From contig NZ_FNIY01000001.1 in the NCBI RefSeq assembly GCF_900104355.1, positions 310,001 through 374,000 of the forward strand: 64,000 nucleotides of DNA, read 5' to 3'. The notes beneath the pieces were generated by a model. It ran no database searches and was not told where the DNA came from. It worked only from the letters and a program-made list of their open reading frames with translations. Numbering within the stretch: position 1 is the stretch's first letter; each line of letters starts with the position of its first letter. The position numbers and the translations under genes were made by a program. The stretch is from Phyllobacterium sp. OV277 (GTDB lineage Bacteria > Pseudomonadota > Alphaproteobacteria > Rhizobiales > Rhizobiaceae). Shown one piece after another: positions 1 through 9,447 of the stretch.

Positions 1-1
1 G

Positions 2-907
2 TCCGATGGGCTCAACTTTGTCGCCGTTGCCGTTGGTGTATTCGGCATTGCTGAAATCCTGCGCAATCTCGAAAACGAGCATGACCGCGAGGTTATGATC
101 AAAAAAGTCACCAATCTCTGGCCAACGCGGCAAGACTGGAAGGAAATGACAGCGCCAATCCTGCGCGGTACGGCCATAGGCTCAGCGCTTGGCATCCTGC
201 CCGGCGGCGGCGCGATCCTCGCTTCCTTCGCCTCCTACACCGTCGAAAAGCGCATGTCGAAAACCCCGGAGGAATTCGGCAAGGGCGCCATTGCAGGCGT
301 TGCCGGTCCGGAATCCGCCAACAATGCCGGTGCACAGACATCATTTATCCCGATGCTGACGCTTGGCATCCCCGCCAACCCTGTCATGGCACTGATGATC
401 GGTGCAATGATCATTCAGGGCATTGTCCCCGGCCCCAATGTGGCAATAGAGCAGCCTGCCCTGTTCTGGGGCATCATCGCTTCCATGTGGATTGGCAATC
501 TGATGCTCATCCTGCTCAATCTGCCACTGATCGGCCTATGGGTGAAGCTGCTGACAATCCCCTATTACATGCTGTTCCCGGCGATCATCGCCTTCTGTGC
601 GATTGGCGTTTACAGCGTCAACTCAAACGTGTTCGACCTCTTTGCGGTCGCCTTCTTCGGCCTGATTGGCTACGTTCTCGCCAAGCTGCGCTGTGAACCG
701 GCACCTTTGCTGCTTGGCTTTGTGCTCGGGCCGCTTCTGGAAGAGCATTTGCGCCGGGCCATGATCATGTCACGCGGCGATCCATCGACCTTCGTCACCC
801 GTCCTATCAGCCTGTCGCTATTGCTGCTTGCAGCCGCAGTGCTGGTGGTTGTGCTGCTACCGAGCATTCGCAAGAAACGCGACGAGGTGTTTGTCGAGGA
901 AGTATGA
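2..907 (+). CDS. Tripartite tricarboxylate transporter permease, TctA family (5' end outside window)
   Basis: Large membrane subunit of a TctABC-type secondary transporter that takes up citrate-like carboxylates with the help of a periplasmic TctC protein. The reading frame is open from base 2, well before the first in-frame ATG at 95, and those upstream residues ([18 protein letters not shown]) are typical TctA core, so the gene runs in from the left edge. The visible part is strongly hydrophobic and carries the glycine-rich [13 protein letters not shown] and [14 protein letters not shown] loops seen in the family. It ends with a charged cytoplasmic tail ([12 protein letters not shown]). TctB and TctC partners are not in the window. 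Substrate cannot be read from sequence. Confidence 0.93.
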   Translation, partial: SDGLNFVAVAVGVFGIAEILRNLENEHDREVMIKKVTNLWPTRQDWKEMTAPILRGTAIGSALGILPGGGAILASFASYTVEKRMSKTPEEFGKGAIAGVAGPESANNAGAQTSFIPMLTLGIPANPVMALMIGAMIIQGIVPGPNVAIEQPALFWGIIASMWIGNLMLILLNLPLIGLWVKLLTIPYYMLFPAIIAFCAIGVYSVNSNVFDLFAVAFFGLIGYVLAKLRCEPAPLLLGFVLGPLLEEHLRRAMIMSRGDPSTFVTRPISLSLLLLAAAVLVVVLLPSIRKKRDEVFVEEV

Positions 908-914
908 GAGCATC

Positions 915-940
915 GTTCCGGCGCCTTAGCGCGCCGGAAC
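915..940. terminator. Stem-loop between convergent tctA and glycosyltransferase genes
   Basis: Perfect 10-bp stem GTTCCGGCGC / GCGCCGGAAC with a 6-nt loop, lying over the stop codon of the minus-strand gene and just past the tctA stop. No T-run follows on either strand, so it may act as a bidirectional terminator only with help, or as a 3' end stabiliser. Confidence 0.5.
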
Positions 941-2419
941 AATCACGTAGCTCACAATTTTGGTCTGATCAGGATAATATTTATAGCTCAACTTCACCTG
1001 TTTGACCTCAGTGGGCGGGTTGGTGACGCCAGCGCTTTGCATGAGCCCCTGCACCACCGGGTTCATGCCTTCGCCAAACCAGACAAACAGCGCCGGAAAC
1101 TGGATACGCGCCGCAGCATTGGGCATTTCCCAATGCACGGGACTGACAGTTCCATCAAACAGGCGCAAATTGCCCGGTAATTGCGGTCCATCCGAAACAA
1201 CGGTGAGGTAATTTCCGTCGGCGCGCGTTGCAGCGAAGAGTTTTGCATAGTCCAATTGCCCGATGGAAGGCACGCCGCCATCACGCGCGTGGAGGATGTT
1301 AAAGGCCAGAACCGGAATAACAGCCAGACCACAGAGCGCGCCGACGATCGCGAAGCGTTTGAGCGGCAGGTCTGACGCAATATAGCGCCCAAGCAAAAGC
1401 GCCAGATAAAGCGGCGACAGGAACAGCACCGGCTGCAGCCAGCGGTCCTTGACCTCGGCGGCACCGCTGATCAGAACACCAATGAAAACACAGACCAGCG
1501 CAAACATGATGATACGGCCGACAAAGGTTTCACCGTCGGTCCAGCCAGCCTTCGGCGTGACCTGTTGCGCGCGGCTGCGCCACCAGGCAACCGCAAAAAA
1601 CACCAGAGCAACACCGGAGAAGAGAATACCGTTGAGGAAGAGTTTCCACTCACCATGCAGGCGGCTGATCAAAAACTGGCTTTGGTTGAACTCGAATTTG
1701 CGTGTTCGCGCCAGCAGACTATCCATATGGGACAACGCCCAAAGTCCTGTCGGCGTTATGGCCCCTAAAAAGACCACGAGGGTCAGGATGGACTTGGGGG
1801 ACAGAAGAACAGCGCGGTAGGCAGGGACGGAAAATCCGGCCAGAATCAGGCCAATGAGGAAGAAGCCTGCGTTGAATTTTCCAAGAATACCGGCGGCAAT
1901 GCCAAGCCCCAGCAGCGCCGCGGAAAGCCACGAGCGGGATTTCATATGCCATGCGAAAGCCAGAAATGCCCATGCGCAACCAGTGGTGGCGCCGACGGAA
2001 TGCGTAAGCGTCCGCTGTGATTCCCAGGCGATCTGCGGCAGCAGGAACACACCAACCATGCCAGCAGCAGCAACCACCTTTGACAGGCCAAGCAGCCTCG
2101 CACCCGCATAGACACTGACAAACAGGCTCGCCAGCATACCGAACTTCACCAGAAATACGGTGAACATGCTGATGCCGAGAACATCCCCGGCCACACTGTT
2201 GATCCAGGTATAGAGCGGCGGTTGCGATCCGCCATATCCCCATTGCAAGGCACCGACATAGGCCAGCTGCTCGGCATCATCGACACCGGCACCATTTGAA
2301 ATGCTTGTCAGGAAAAATACCTGAAAGGCAAAATACAGGAGAACGAACAGAAGACCGGGATTTTCCGATGCAAATCGTTTGAGGGCGTTCATAGGCATTT
2401 GAACCGGAATAGCTGGCAT
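926..2419 (-). CDS. GT39/ArnT-like membrane glycosyltransferase
   Basis: Polytopic inner-membrane glycosyltransferase of the PMT/ArnT (GT39) superfamily, enzymes that move a sugar from a polyprenyl-phosphate donor to an acceptor in the periplasm. The first periplasmic loop has the acidic motif GVDDAEQLAY (about residues 45-54) followed by QPPLYTW (66-72), which correspond to the Asp/Glu motif and the substrate-side loop of the family. About ten further hydrophobic segments follow, then a soluble C-terminal part of about 110 residues. 497 aa is normal for the family. The ATG at 2419 was used; a second ATG nine codons in is possible. The acceptor (lipid A, O-antigen or protein) is unknown and there are no neighbouring envelope genes to suggest one. 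Confidence 0.8.
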   Translation of the reverse strand: MPAIPVQMPMNALKRFASENPGLLFVLLYFAFQVFFLTSISNGAGVDDAEQLAYVGALQWGYGGSQPPLYTWINSVAGDVLGISMFTVFLVKFGMLASLFVSVYAGARLLGLSKVVAAAGMVGVFLLPQIAWESQRTLTHSVGATTGCAWAFLAFAWHMKSRSWLSAALLGLGIAAGILGKFNAGFFLIGLILAGFSVPAYRAVLLSPKSILTLVVFLGAITPTGLWALSHMDSLLARTRKFEFNQSQFLISRLHGEWKLFLNGILFSGVALVFFAVAWWRSRAQQVTPKAGWTDGETFVGRIIMFALVCVFIGVLISGAAEVKDRWLQPVLFLSPLYLALLLGRYIASDLPLKRFAIVGALCGLAVIPVLAFNILHARDGGVPSIGQLDYAKLFAATRADGNYLTVVSDGPQLPGNLRLFDGTVSPVHWEMPNAAARIQFPALFVWFGEGMNPVVQGLMQSAGVTNPPTEVKQVKLSYKYYPDQTKIVSYVIVPAR

Positions 2420-3167
2420 TGTTTCTATCTTTGATTGCGCCGCTTCTATTCCAAGTAGCAGCGGAAATCTACCTGCCCGTGCATCAACGTGTATTGCTCA
2501 GGCGTGCACTCCGCGAACCCGCTTTTGAGTGAAACCTGATCAGCCCCAAACAAGGATATTTCAAAAGGGGACAGCGGCGTCCCTTTTCAAGCCAACGCAA
2601 GTGACTAATGTCCATAACTGTAGTTGCAATGTTCAGGGAGAAAGATTGAGCATAACGTCTACGATCATTGCGGTCGAAAGCCTGTGGGTGGCGAAACGAC
2701 AGAGCGCTGAGTTTAAAGTGCGCTTAATAAGCATGATTGCGGATGGCATCTGAACAGCAAATCTCACAAGAATATTCAAGCCTCACCAAAACAAGAATAA
2801 TTCCTGGGGTGGGGTGAAGGGGCGGGATCGGTCAGTATCCCGCCCTTTCCTTTTGCGCTTTACTCTAAAGAACATAGCGCTGAAAATTAATCCAAGATTT
2901 CAACTAAATTTTTGAGCACATCATCCGTCTCTATAGTGCCGGTTGCTTCCGGCTTCGGAGCTTGGTCATAGAACCATGGGCGTGGGAACGTGGCCAAGCT
3001 CCGATTTTCAACCTTCGCATGTATCATGTGATCAGGATGCCCGACTGAATATAGCTCCAAAGACCTGCCCCGCAGCGCAAAACGCTCAAACACACCACGC
3101 AAAAAGCCGCTTTCACAGCAAATAGCCAGTTGACGGAATCGTCCGAACCGTTGAAAAGCATAAGCGC
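2420..3167. other. Intergenic region with orphan terminator, no convincing gene
   Basis: About 750 bases between the glycosyltransferase promoter and tRNA-Leu. A 74-codon frame at 2529-2753 has no recognisable product and composition unlike its neighbours, so it is not called. A strong plus-strand terminator at 2819-2848 has no annotated gene upstream, which leaves room for a short untranslated transcript. From 2850 to 3167 I see only the tRNA promoter region. Confidence 0.5.
2819..2848 (+). terminator. Rho-independent terminator with no gene upstream
   Basis: GC-rich stem GGGCGGGAT (2820-2828) pairs with ATCCCGCCC (2837-2845) around an 8-nt loop and is followed by TTTCCTTTT. This is a classical plus-strand terminator. 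No plus-strand gene ends before it, so it probably closes an unannotated short RNA. Confidence 0.7.
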
Positions 3168-3252
3168 GCGGACGTGGCGAAACTGGTAGACGCAAGGGAC
3201 TTAAAATCCCTCGGCCTAGGTCATGCGGGTTCGACCCCCGCCGTCCGCACCA
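3168..3252 (+). tRNA. tRNA-Leu(UAA)
   Basis: Class II tRNA with encoded CCA. Acceptor arms GCGGACG (3168-3174) and CGTCCGC (3242-3248) pair fully, followed by discriminator A and CCA. The anticodon stem AGGGA/TCCCT encloses the loop CTTAAAA, giving anticodon UAA. The T arm reads GCGGGTTCGACCCCCGC. The variable arm is long, as expected for leucine. No integrase or duplicated 3' end is present nearby, so it is not an occupied attachment site. Confidence 0.97.
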
Positions 3253-3260
3253 GATATGCA

Positions 3261-3288
3261 AAAACCCGGCAAGTGATTGCCGGGTTTT
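3261..3288. terminator. Bidirectional terminator between tRNA-Leu and wrbA
   Basis: A perfect 12-bp stem (3261-3272 with 3277-3288) around a GTGA tetraloop. The ends are A4 and T4 with further T-rich sequence, so it can stop both the tRNA transcript and the convergent wrbA transcript. Confidence 0.9.
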
Positions 3289-3308
3289 GCTTTTCTCAAC
3301 GAAATGAC

Positions 3309-3908
3309 TCAGCCATGCAGCTTGATGGTGATCTCTGCAACGCGCTTGCCCTGAAATTTTGCGCCTTCCAGTTCCTGCGCCGAAGGCTGGCGCGAACCAT
3401 CACCGTCTGCCGTCGTGGTCATCCCGTATGGTGCGCCACCGCGTACGACATCATTGCCCATCTGCGCCTGATAGGCATAGGAGAGCGGCACGATGATCAT
3501 GCCATGATGCTGCATCTGCCACTGGGTGGAAACCAGCGCCAGTTCCTGTCCGCCATGCTGGGTGGCTGAAGAAGCCATCACCGAGCCAACCTTGTTGATC
3601 AATGCGCCCTTGGCCCACAGACCGCCGGTCTGGTCAAAAAAGTTCTTCATCTGCGCTGACATCGAGCCGAAACGCGAGGATACGCCGACGATAATGGCAT
3701 CATAGGTTTCAAGCTCGTCCACCGTGGCAATTTCAGCCTTCTGATCGAGTTTGTAGTGATAAGATTGAGCCACTTCCAGCGGAACGAGTTCCGGAACGCG
3801 CCTGACTGTGACTTCAGCGCCGGCTTCGCGCGCGCCTTCTGCAGCGGCATAAGCCATCTGCTCCATATGTCCCCAACTCGAATAATAAAGCACCAATAGC
3901 TTGGCCAT
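3309..3908 (-). CDS. wrbA: NAD(P)H:quinone oxidoreductase, type IV (WrbA)
   Basis: FMN-dependent flavodoxin-like enzyme that reduces quinones by two electrons and so avoids semiquinone radicals. The flavin phosphate loop [12 protein letters not shown] is at about residues 8-19, and the WrbA core [20 protein letters not shown] follows near 78-97. The late [15 protein letters not shown] segment is also family-typical. 199 aa is the usual length. The start is the ATG at 3908, preceded by GGAGA; an upstream TTG in the same frame has no such support. It stands alone, converging on tRNA-Leu. Confidence 0.95.
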   Translation of the reverse strand: MAKLLVLYYSSWGHMEQMAYAAAEGAREAGAEVTVRRVPELVPLEVAQSYHYKLDQKAEIATVDELETYDAIIVGVSSRFGSMSAQMKNFFDQTGGLWAKGALINKVGSVMASSATQHGGQELALVSTQWQMQHHGMIIVPLSYAYQAQMGNDVVRGGAPYGMTTTADGDGSRQPSAQELEGAKFQGKRVAEITIKLHG

Positions 3909-4083
3909 GATTGTCTCCATCGTTGAAACCGGTTCGACGGACAAATGCCGCCATGGCTTTTTAACGTAAGCATTTCGCTGTTCATTAAAACAAACATTGT
4001 CACGACAAACTGTTCACCATTTGAAATGGCTTGCGGCGGCTGTTTGTGCCCATTACGTTCGCGGCGGCGATAGGAGAATCCAG

Positions 4084-4833
4084 ATGACGAATGATGTTGT
4101 AAGCGCTGCCATGCTCGCCATTGGCGACGAATTGCTCTCAGGTCGAACCAAGGACAAGAATATTGGCCATCTCGCCGATATTCTGACGGCAGTTGGCATT
4201 GATCTGAAAGAAGTGCGGATTGTTCCCGATGAGGAAGACCGCATCGTCGACGCGCTGAATGCGCTGCGCCCCAACTATGATTACGTCTTCACATCAGGCG
4301 GTATCGGCCCGACCCATGATGACATCACGGCTGACGCCATCTCAAAGGCTTTTGGTGTGCCGTGCGAGCACGATGCCAAGGCCATGAAGCTGATGGGCGA
4401 CGCTTATACGGCACGCGGCATGGAATTCACCGAAAGCCGCCAGCGCATGGCGCGCATGCCGCGCGGTTCTATTCATATCGACAATCCTGTCTCGACGGCT
4501 CCGGGTTTCAACATTGGGAATGTCTATGTAATGGCCGGTGTTCCCTCGATTTTTCAGGCGATGCTCGACAACGTGATTCCAACACTGAAGGTCGGCAAAC
4601 AACTGCTTTCCCGCTCGGTCAATTGCCCCTTTGGCGAGGGCACGATTGCCATACCCTTGCGCGATATTCAGGCCGCCTTCCCGGAAACGATCATCGGCTC
4701 CTATCCAAAATACGAGAATAACAAATTCTCCACGGAACTCGTCATTCGGGCGCGCGATGAGGAAAAACTTGCCGCCGCAGAACAGGCCGTGAAAGCCATG
4801 GTCGAAAACCTTTCAGCAACAAAGCAAATTTGA
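4084..4833 (+). CDS. CinA-like molybdopterin-binding (MoaB/MogA fold) protein
   Basis: Single-domain relative of the N-terminal half of CinA. The MoCF fold is visible as AIGDELLSGRTKDKN (about 12-26) and TSGGIGPTHDDIT (70-82), the loop that binds pterin phosphate in MoaB/MogA proteins. The C-terminal CinA deamidase domain is absent, so this is the roughly 250-residue form common in alphaproteobacteria and probably not a competence protein. In CinA the equivalent domain hydrolyses nucleotide pyrophosphates such as ADP-ribose. The start at 4084 follows AGGAGA at 4072-4077. It is divergent from wrbA. Confidence 0.88.
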   Translation: MTNDVVSAAMLAIGDELLSGRTKDKNIGHLADILTAVGIDLKEVRIVPDEEDRIVDALNALRPNYDYVFTSGGIGPTHDDITADAISKAFGVPCEHDAKAMKLMGDAYTARGMEFTESRQRMARMPRGSIHIDNPVSTAPGFNIGNVYVMAGVPSIFQAMLDNVIPTLKVGKQLLSRSVNCPFGEGTIAIPLRDIQAAFPETIIGSYPKYENNKFSTELVIRARDEEKLAAAEQAVKAMVENLSATKQI

Positions 4834-4959
4834 GGAACCCGCAGCCATTTGCAAACGTTTTACTTCGCACCTGCGATAAAATCACATGCGCGGGACTTGT
4901 GTTCCGGGCGTATAATGATCTGAATAGGAAGATCGACGTATCAACCGATGGAGGCCAAC

Positions 4960-5802
4960 ATGGCATTTCGCACGATCATCGCTTTTATCCGCAGCGAACG
5001 CGAGGCAGGAAGAGTTATGGGCGCGGCGAAGCTGATAGCGTCATCAAGCGAGCGAACACACATTATCGGCCTCTATACGATCCCCTCTCCCATCGTTTAC
5101 GCAGATCCAACCGGTTTTGCCGATACGACACTGTTTGAGGCACATGAACAACGTCACAAGGAAAACTCCGAGGCCATTGCAGCGCTGTTCAACAAGGAAA
5201 TGGGCAAAGGCAAGATTTCCCACGAGTTTCGTATTGTCCGTTCCGAAAGCAGCAGCCCATCCGCAGGTGTGACACAGAGTGCGCTTCGCGCTGACATTAT
5301 TATCGCGGGCCAACCGGACCCGGATGATCCCGATAGCGTCAATGATGTGACCGATCCGCTGGTGATGGAGAGTGGACGTCCCGTTCTGTTCGTTCCTTAT
5401 AAGACGGAGCTACCGGCGAAGATCAATCGTGTCCTTGTGGCTTTCAATGGTAAACGCGAGGCATCACGCGCTGCATTCGATTCCCTGCCCTTCCTGATCA
5501 AAGCTGAACGAACAGATGTTGTCTGGATCGATCCCAAAAAGACCACCGATCCCAATATGGATATTCCGGGAACACCGCTTTCCGATGCGCTGCGCCGTCA
5601 CGGTGTGAACGTCAATCCCTTCACGATTGAATCCAATGGTGAGGCGGCCGACAAGATTCTCCGCCGCAAGATTGCTGATGATAAAGTCGATCTGGTCGTT
5701 ATGGGTGCCTACAGCCAATCGCGTCTCAAGGAATGGGTTTTTGGAGGGGTGACAAGCTCTTTCATATCCGACATGCCCTGTCTGACACTGATGTCGCGCT
5801 GA
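4960..5802 (+). CDS. Tandem universal stress protein (UspA family)
   Basis: Cytoplasmic stress protein with two Usp folds in one 280-residue chain. The second half ends with DLVVMGAYSQSRLKEWVFGG and then TSSFISDMPCLTLMS, a version of the G-2x-G-9x-G(S/T) nucleotide-binding signature. The first half is more diverged and lacks a clear glycine signature. The ATG at 4960 was chosen because TGGAGG stands six bases upstream; an ATG four codons earlier overlaps that site. It stands alone, with gpt following on the same strand after a 180-bp gap. The role is inferred from family only. Confidence 0.88.
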   Translation: MAFRTIIAFIRSEREAGRVMGAAKLIASSSERTHIIGLYTIPSPIVYADPTGFADTTLFEAHEQRHKENSEAIAALFNKEMGKGKISHEFRIVRSESSSPSAGVTQSALRADIIIAGQPDPDDPDSVNDVTDPLVMESGRPVLFVPYKTELPAKINRVLVAFNGKREASRAAFDSLPFLIKAERTDVVWIDPKKTTDPNMDIPGTPLSDALRRHGVNVNPFTIESNGEAADKILRRKIADDKVDLVVMGAYSQSRLKEWVFGGVTSSFISDMPCLTLMSR

Positions 5803-5984
5803 TCAATTCGGGCCACAGAGCCGCAAATCACACCTTTCTGTGCTTCAGGGGATAGCAGGCTGCGCAAGCGGCTTGCCATGAACAGGCTTTTCCAGCTATT
5901 GCGAAACGCATTCTCTCGCGGATTGGAGTTTCTCTATGAAACTTTGGCCTTCGCTTGTTTCGTGATTACTTGATGGAGTGCGCC

Positions 5985-6482
5985 ATGTCTCTTCCCGATA
6001 AAGCTTTTCCGGTTTCCTGGGACCAGTTCCATCGGGACGCCCGTGCCCTCGCCTGGCGTGTTGCAGGCATGCAGCGCGAATGGCGCGCCATGGTTGCCAT
6101 CACGCGTGGCGGCCTTGTTCCCGCAGCCATCATCTGCCGCGAACTGGGCATCCGCATGATCGAGACCGTTTGTATCGCCTCCTACCATGACTATGAGGAA
6201 CAGGGCGAACTCAAGGTTCTCAAGGATGTTGATCCGCGCCTTCTGGAAAACGGCGGCGAAGGCATTCTTGTTATCGATGATCTGACCGATACGGGCAAGA
6301 CAGCCGCCGTGGTACGCGCCATGATGCCAAAGGCACATTTTGCCACTGTCTATGCCAAGCCAAAGGGTCGCCCGTTGATTGATACCTTCGTGACCGAAGT
6401 TTCACAGGATACGTGGATTTATTTCCCCTGGGATATGGGCCTGACCTATCAGGAACCCATCACCAAGGGTCACCGGGGCTAA
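5985..6482 (+). CDS. gpt: Xanthine-guanine phosphoribosyltransferase
   Basis: Purine salvage enzyme that converts xanthine or guanine plus PRPP to XMP or GMP. The PRPP-binding motif [14 protein letters not shown] is at about residues 94-107, and [10 protein letters not shown] (38-47) is the typical early loop. [10 protein letters not shown] near the C-terminus supplies the base-contacting residues. 165 aa matches the gpt type rather than the longer HPRT type. The start at 5985 has GGAG eight bases upstream; an earlier in-frame ATG at 5955 adds ten residues that do not fit. The 3' end overlaps the convergent corA stop by four bases. Confidence 0.93.
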   Translation: MSLPDKAFPVSWDQFHRDARALAWRVAGMQREWRAMVAITRGGLVPAAIICRELGIRMIETVCIASYHDYEEQGELKVLKDVDPRLLENGGEGILVIDDLTDTGKTAAVVRAMMPKAHFATVYAKPKGRPLIDTFVTEVSQDTWIYFPWDMGLTYQEPITKGHRG

Positions 6483-7522
6483 AGCCAGCCGTTCTTGCGA
6501 AACCGCCAGTAAAGTATGACGCATAGCACCAGAATAAACCCCATGACTTCATAATAGCCCATGGGGTCGTCAAGCTCGGGCATGTAATGGAAGTTCATGC
6601 CATAAATGCCAGCAATTGCCGTGGGCACCGCCAATATGGCCGCCCACGATGCCAGCCGCTTGGCAATGGCGGTTTCCTGGCTCTGCCCAACCAGCAGACT
6701 TGCTTCGAAAGCAAAGGCGAGCACTTCACGCAAGCCATCGATCTTTTCCTGAACCGTGCGTACATGATCGGTGACATCACGAAAAAGCGGCTGCATTCCG
6801 GTCTGGATTTGCGGCAGATCGGTGTTACTGAGGCGCCCGCACACATCCACCAGCGGTCCGATGGCATTGCGCAACCGCAGAAGATCGCGGCGCAGCATAT
6901 AAAGCCGCTCGATATCGGCATTGGTCATCGGCTTGGTAAGAACCCTGTCCTCGATCGATTCCACCTCGTCGTGAATGGCTTCGAGCACCGGCATATAATT
7001 ATCAACGATGAAATCGAGAATGGCATAGAGAATAAAGTCCTCACCCTTTGACAGCGCATAGGGCGAAGTCTCCCAGTGTTTGCGCACCGCCGTATAGGAG
7101 GTTGAAGCACCATGGCGGACACTGACAATATAACCTTTGCCAAGAAAGACGTGAGTTTCGCCGAATGCCACGCGGCCCTCAATCAGTTGGGCTGTCCGGG
7201 CCACAACAAAGATCGCATCGCCATATTGCTCCAGTTTTGGACGTTGATGCGCGTGTTCTGCATCCTCGATGGCAAGACTGTGCAGGTTGAACTGTTTCTG
7301 GACCCTGTGCAGGAGTTCACCATCAGGCTCCAGAAGCCCGATCCAGACGACGTGTCCCTCCTTGCGCGCCCAATCCCCAGCATCATCGATAGCGATATCG
7401 GCAATCCGCTGACCATTGGCATAGACGCACGAGGCGACAACGCTTGCGCCTTCATCATGAAGCTTGGCAGCATCAGAAAACGACGAAGCCCCATCATCCT
7501 CAGCAGTCCGTGAAAATACCAT
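6479..7522 (-). CDS. corA: CorA-type magnesium/divalent cation transporter
   Basis: Inner-membrane Mg2+ channel of the CorA family. A long soluble N-terminal domain is followed by two C-terminal membrane helices. The signature YGMN (about 307-310) at the end of helix 1 is intact, followed by the periplasmic loop with MPEL (314-317) and a final helix ending in RKNGWL. 347 aa is normal for the family. The start at 7522 is preceded by GGGGAGGT; the open frame extends 46 codons upstream but without homology. Some family members move Zn2+, Co2+ or Ni2+, and this cannot be settled here. Confidence 0.93.
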   Translation of the reverse strand: MVFSRTAEDDGASSFSDAAKLHDEGASVVASCVYANGQRIADIAIDDAGDWARKEGHVVWIGLLEPDGELLHRVQKQFNLHSLAIEDAEHAHQRPKLEQYGDAIFVVARTAQLIEGRVAFGETHVFLGKGYIVSVRHGASTSYTAVRKHWETSPYALSKGEDFILYAILDFIVDNYMPVLEAIHDEVESIEDRVLTKPMTNADIERLYMLRRDLLRLRNAIGPLVDVCGRLSNTDLPQIQTGMQPLFRDVTDHVRTVQEKIDGLREVLAFAFEASLLVGQSQETAIAKRLASWAAILAVPTAIAGIYGMNFHYMPELDDPMGYYEVMGFILVLCVILYWRFRKNGWL

Positions 7523-7768
7523 TGCACCTCCCCAGCATGTCGTTGAGAGACAGATTACGCCCACTGGCCGTCCCTTGCCAATCTTATCCTTTGGCCCGGC
7601 GAGTTCCCCGCTATTTCGTGCCCTTTTCAACACTGGCCATTCGCTGTGATTTTTTTGCACTGCTGTTCAAAAAATCGACACAAGTCGCATATAAGCTAGG
7701 AACAGTACTCATTGAGTGATTGCTGTTTCGAAGAATCGGTTCACAATCACTGAAACAAAACGCAAAAT

Positions 7769-8263
7769 ATGGACGGAGCATTGAACTTTAATTACGCCAA
7801 CGAGATTGTGATGGAAAAACGGATTGAAATGCCCGACGGCAGAATCCGCCAGGTCGCTGCGCTCGTTTACCGGGTCAAAAAACACCAGACAGAGATTCTT
7901 CTGATCACCAGTCGTGGCACTGGACGATGGGTGCTGCCTAAGGGTTGGCCGCAGGTTGGTAAAACCTTTGCTCATTCCGCACGCACCGAAGCCTATGAAG
8001 AAGCCGGTGCGCGCGGTGACATTGCGCCCTTCTCCATTGGCGCCTACCGCTACGAAAAACACGATATGTCCGAGGGCGAGTGCGGCGACTTTATCGTCGA
8101 CGTTTTCCCCATGCATTATTCCCACCAGGAGAAGAACTGGCCGGAACGCGGTGAACGCCGCCTCGAATGGGTAAGTGTTGAAGAATGTGTCAGCCGGGTT
8201 GAAGAACCGGAACTAAAGACCCTTATTGCGAGTTTTGATCCGGCGCTCATCACCCAGCGCTGA
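7769..8263 (+). CDS. Nudix hydrolase, DIPP-like
   Basis: Cytoplasmic pyrophosphohydrolase of the Nudix superfamily. The WVLPKGWP lead-in and the box at residues 59-81 resemble diphosphoinositol/diadenosine polyphosphate hydrolases. The metal-binding glutamates of REUXEEXGU are kept (E74, E77, E78), but its first arginine is Thr and the Glu expected six residues after the first Gly is Lys. Such variants occur in alphaproteobacterial DIPP-like proteins, so it may still be active. An alternative ATG 14 codons downstream (7811) is possible, and neither start has a strong ribosome binding site. The TPR gene starts 19 bases after it. Confidence 0.85.
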   Translation: MDGALNFNYANEIVMEKRIEMPDGRIRQVAALVYRVKKHQTEILLITSRGTGRWVLPKGWPQVGKTFAHSARTEAYEEAGARGDIAPFSIGAYRYEKHDMSEGECGDFIVDVFPMHYSHQEKNWPERGERRLEWVSVEECVSRVEEPELKTLIASFDPALITQR

Positions 8264-8282
8264 TTTATTCAGGACACGCGAT

Positions 8283-8882
8283 ATGCTCCGCTTCGGTCTT
8301 TCACTCGTTCTCATCACGATGATCTCCAGCCCCGTACTGGCCCTCGACAACGCCAAGCTGGAGAAAACTGAAAAATCCTGCATTGAAGAATCGGCATCTT
8401 CATCCCCGGAAGAGCGAATCAGCAACTGTACGAACTGGGTCGACAACGCACCGGATCATCTGCGCGCCAAGGCCTATTATGACAGAGGCAATGCCTATCT
8501 CGATGCCCAGAAACTCGATCTGGCAGTTGCCGATTATTCCCAAGCCATCAGCCTGAAGCCAGACTTCAAGGACGCCTATTACAGCCGCGGCTATGCCAGA
8601 CATGATCTGGGCGACTATGACCACGCTATTGAGGACTATGATGCTGCGCTCAAGCTGGTGCCTGATGATGTCGACAGCCTGTATGGCAAAGCCTATGCCT
8701 ATCAAAAGAAAGGCGATCTTGATGCGGCGATTGCCGGTTACACGGCAGTCATTCGACTGAAGCCGGATTACCCGACTGCTTATTACAACAGAGCTATCGC
8801 CTATAACGCCAAGGGCGATACGGAAAATGCAACGCGCGATGCGCTTGAATATGAGCGCCAGAAGGCCAAGAACCCACAATAG
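8283..8882 (+). CDS. Exported TPR-repeat protein
   Basis: A 199-residue protein with a cleavable signal peptide (hydrophobic residues 4-20, likely cut after VLA) and about four tetratricopeptide repeats from residue 62 to the end. The repeats show the A-Y-x-x-R-G/A and P-D consensus positions (YYDRGNAYLDAQ, YYSRGYARHDLG, LYGKAYAYQKKG, YYNRAIAYNAKG). Such proteins act as periplasmic protein-binding scaffolds; the partner is unknown. The start at 8283 has AGGA upstream. It lies 19 bases after the Nudix gene and may share its transcript. Confidence 0.85.
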   Translation: MLRFGLSLVLITMISSPVLALDNAKLEKTEKSCIEESASSSPEERISNCTNWVDNAPDHLRAKAYYDRGNAYLDAQKLDLAVADYSQAISLKPDFKDAYYSRGYARHDLGDYDHAIEDYDAALKLVPDDVDSLYGKAYAYQKKGDLDAAIAGYTAVIRLKPDYPTAYYNRAIAYNAKGDTENATRDALEYERQKAKNPQ

Positions 8883-8884
8883 GT

Positions 8885-8902
8885 AGTGCGGGCGCTTTTT
8901 TT
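8885..8902 (+). terminator. Weak hairpin with T-run after TPR gene
   Basis: Short stem AGTG/CGCT directly followed by seven T residues, two bases after the TPR stop codon. The stem is weak, so the call rests mainly on the T-run and position. Confidence 0.4.
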
Positions 8903-9222
8903 AATCAGCTGTTGTCCATTCTCAGTCGGCTTTGAAAAAACAGCGAAAGTTCTCCCCGTTATCCACATATGTGACACACAAGATGTTGCGGTCACAATTA
9001 TGTAAAAAACTAATTCTTGACGATGACCCCCGAGTCACTTTTTATAGGACAGTCGTTGCGTTTGTGGCGTGACCGGGGAGTAATGTGACCGGTCTTTTTC
9101 CCAGTTTATGCAGTGTTTTTCGCAGCTTGCGTCCTATGGCGCATGCCAATGATGACCTGTGTTTGCAATATGGGAAATATCATCGTGCACAGGGAAATAT
9201 TTGTTGGGTAAATGGTATTTTA

Positions 9223-9238
9223 ACACTATATTTAGTGT
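9223..9238 (+). promoter_or_regulatory. NrdR box 1
   Basis: ACACTATATTTAGTGT matches the NrdR consensus (acaCwATATwtwGtgt) at nearly every position. NrdR is the ATP/dATP-sensing repressor of ribonucleotide reductase genes and binds pairs of such boxes. Confidence 0.85.
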
Positions 9239-9253
9239 TTACAGATACTCTTA

Positions 9254-9269
9254 ACACCAGATAATGTGA
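9254..9269 (+). promoter_or_regulatory. NrdR box 2
   Basis: ACACCAGATAATGTGA is a degenerate copy starting exactly 31 bases after box 1. Tandem NrdR boxes are typically spaced by about three helical turns, so the spacing strengthens a weaker match. Confidence 0.75.
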
Positions 9270-9447
9270 CACTCTCAGTTGGGGCGAGTCACAAAACAGG
9301 CGTCAAATAATGGGCCGCCGGGCCTGAAACGGAAGCGGGAAACCGCTACGATGACGGGCCACGGCGACAGAACCGGATTCAGCAGCTGAATCCGGATAGC
9401 GGGATTGTGTTTCTGGTGCGCTGAACTCTTCACATAGCGCCTGATGA

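Noticed and set aside
3168-3252. tRNA-Leu as an integration site of a mobile element
   Set aside because: No integrase and no duplicated tRNA 3' end within the window.
2887-3261. 124-codon minus-strand frame beginning MHIWCGRRGSNPHDL
   Set aside because: Its start is the antisense of tRNA-Leu, a well-known false gene; the rest has no protein character.
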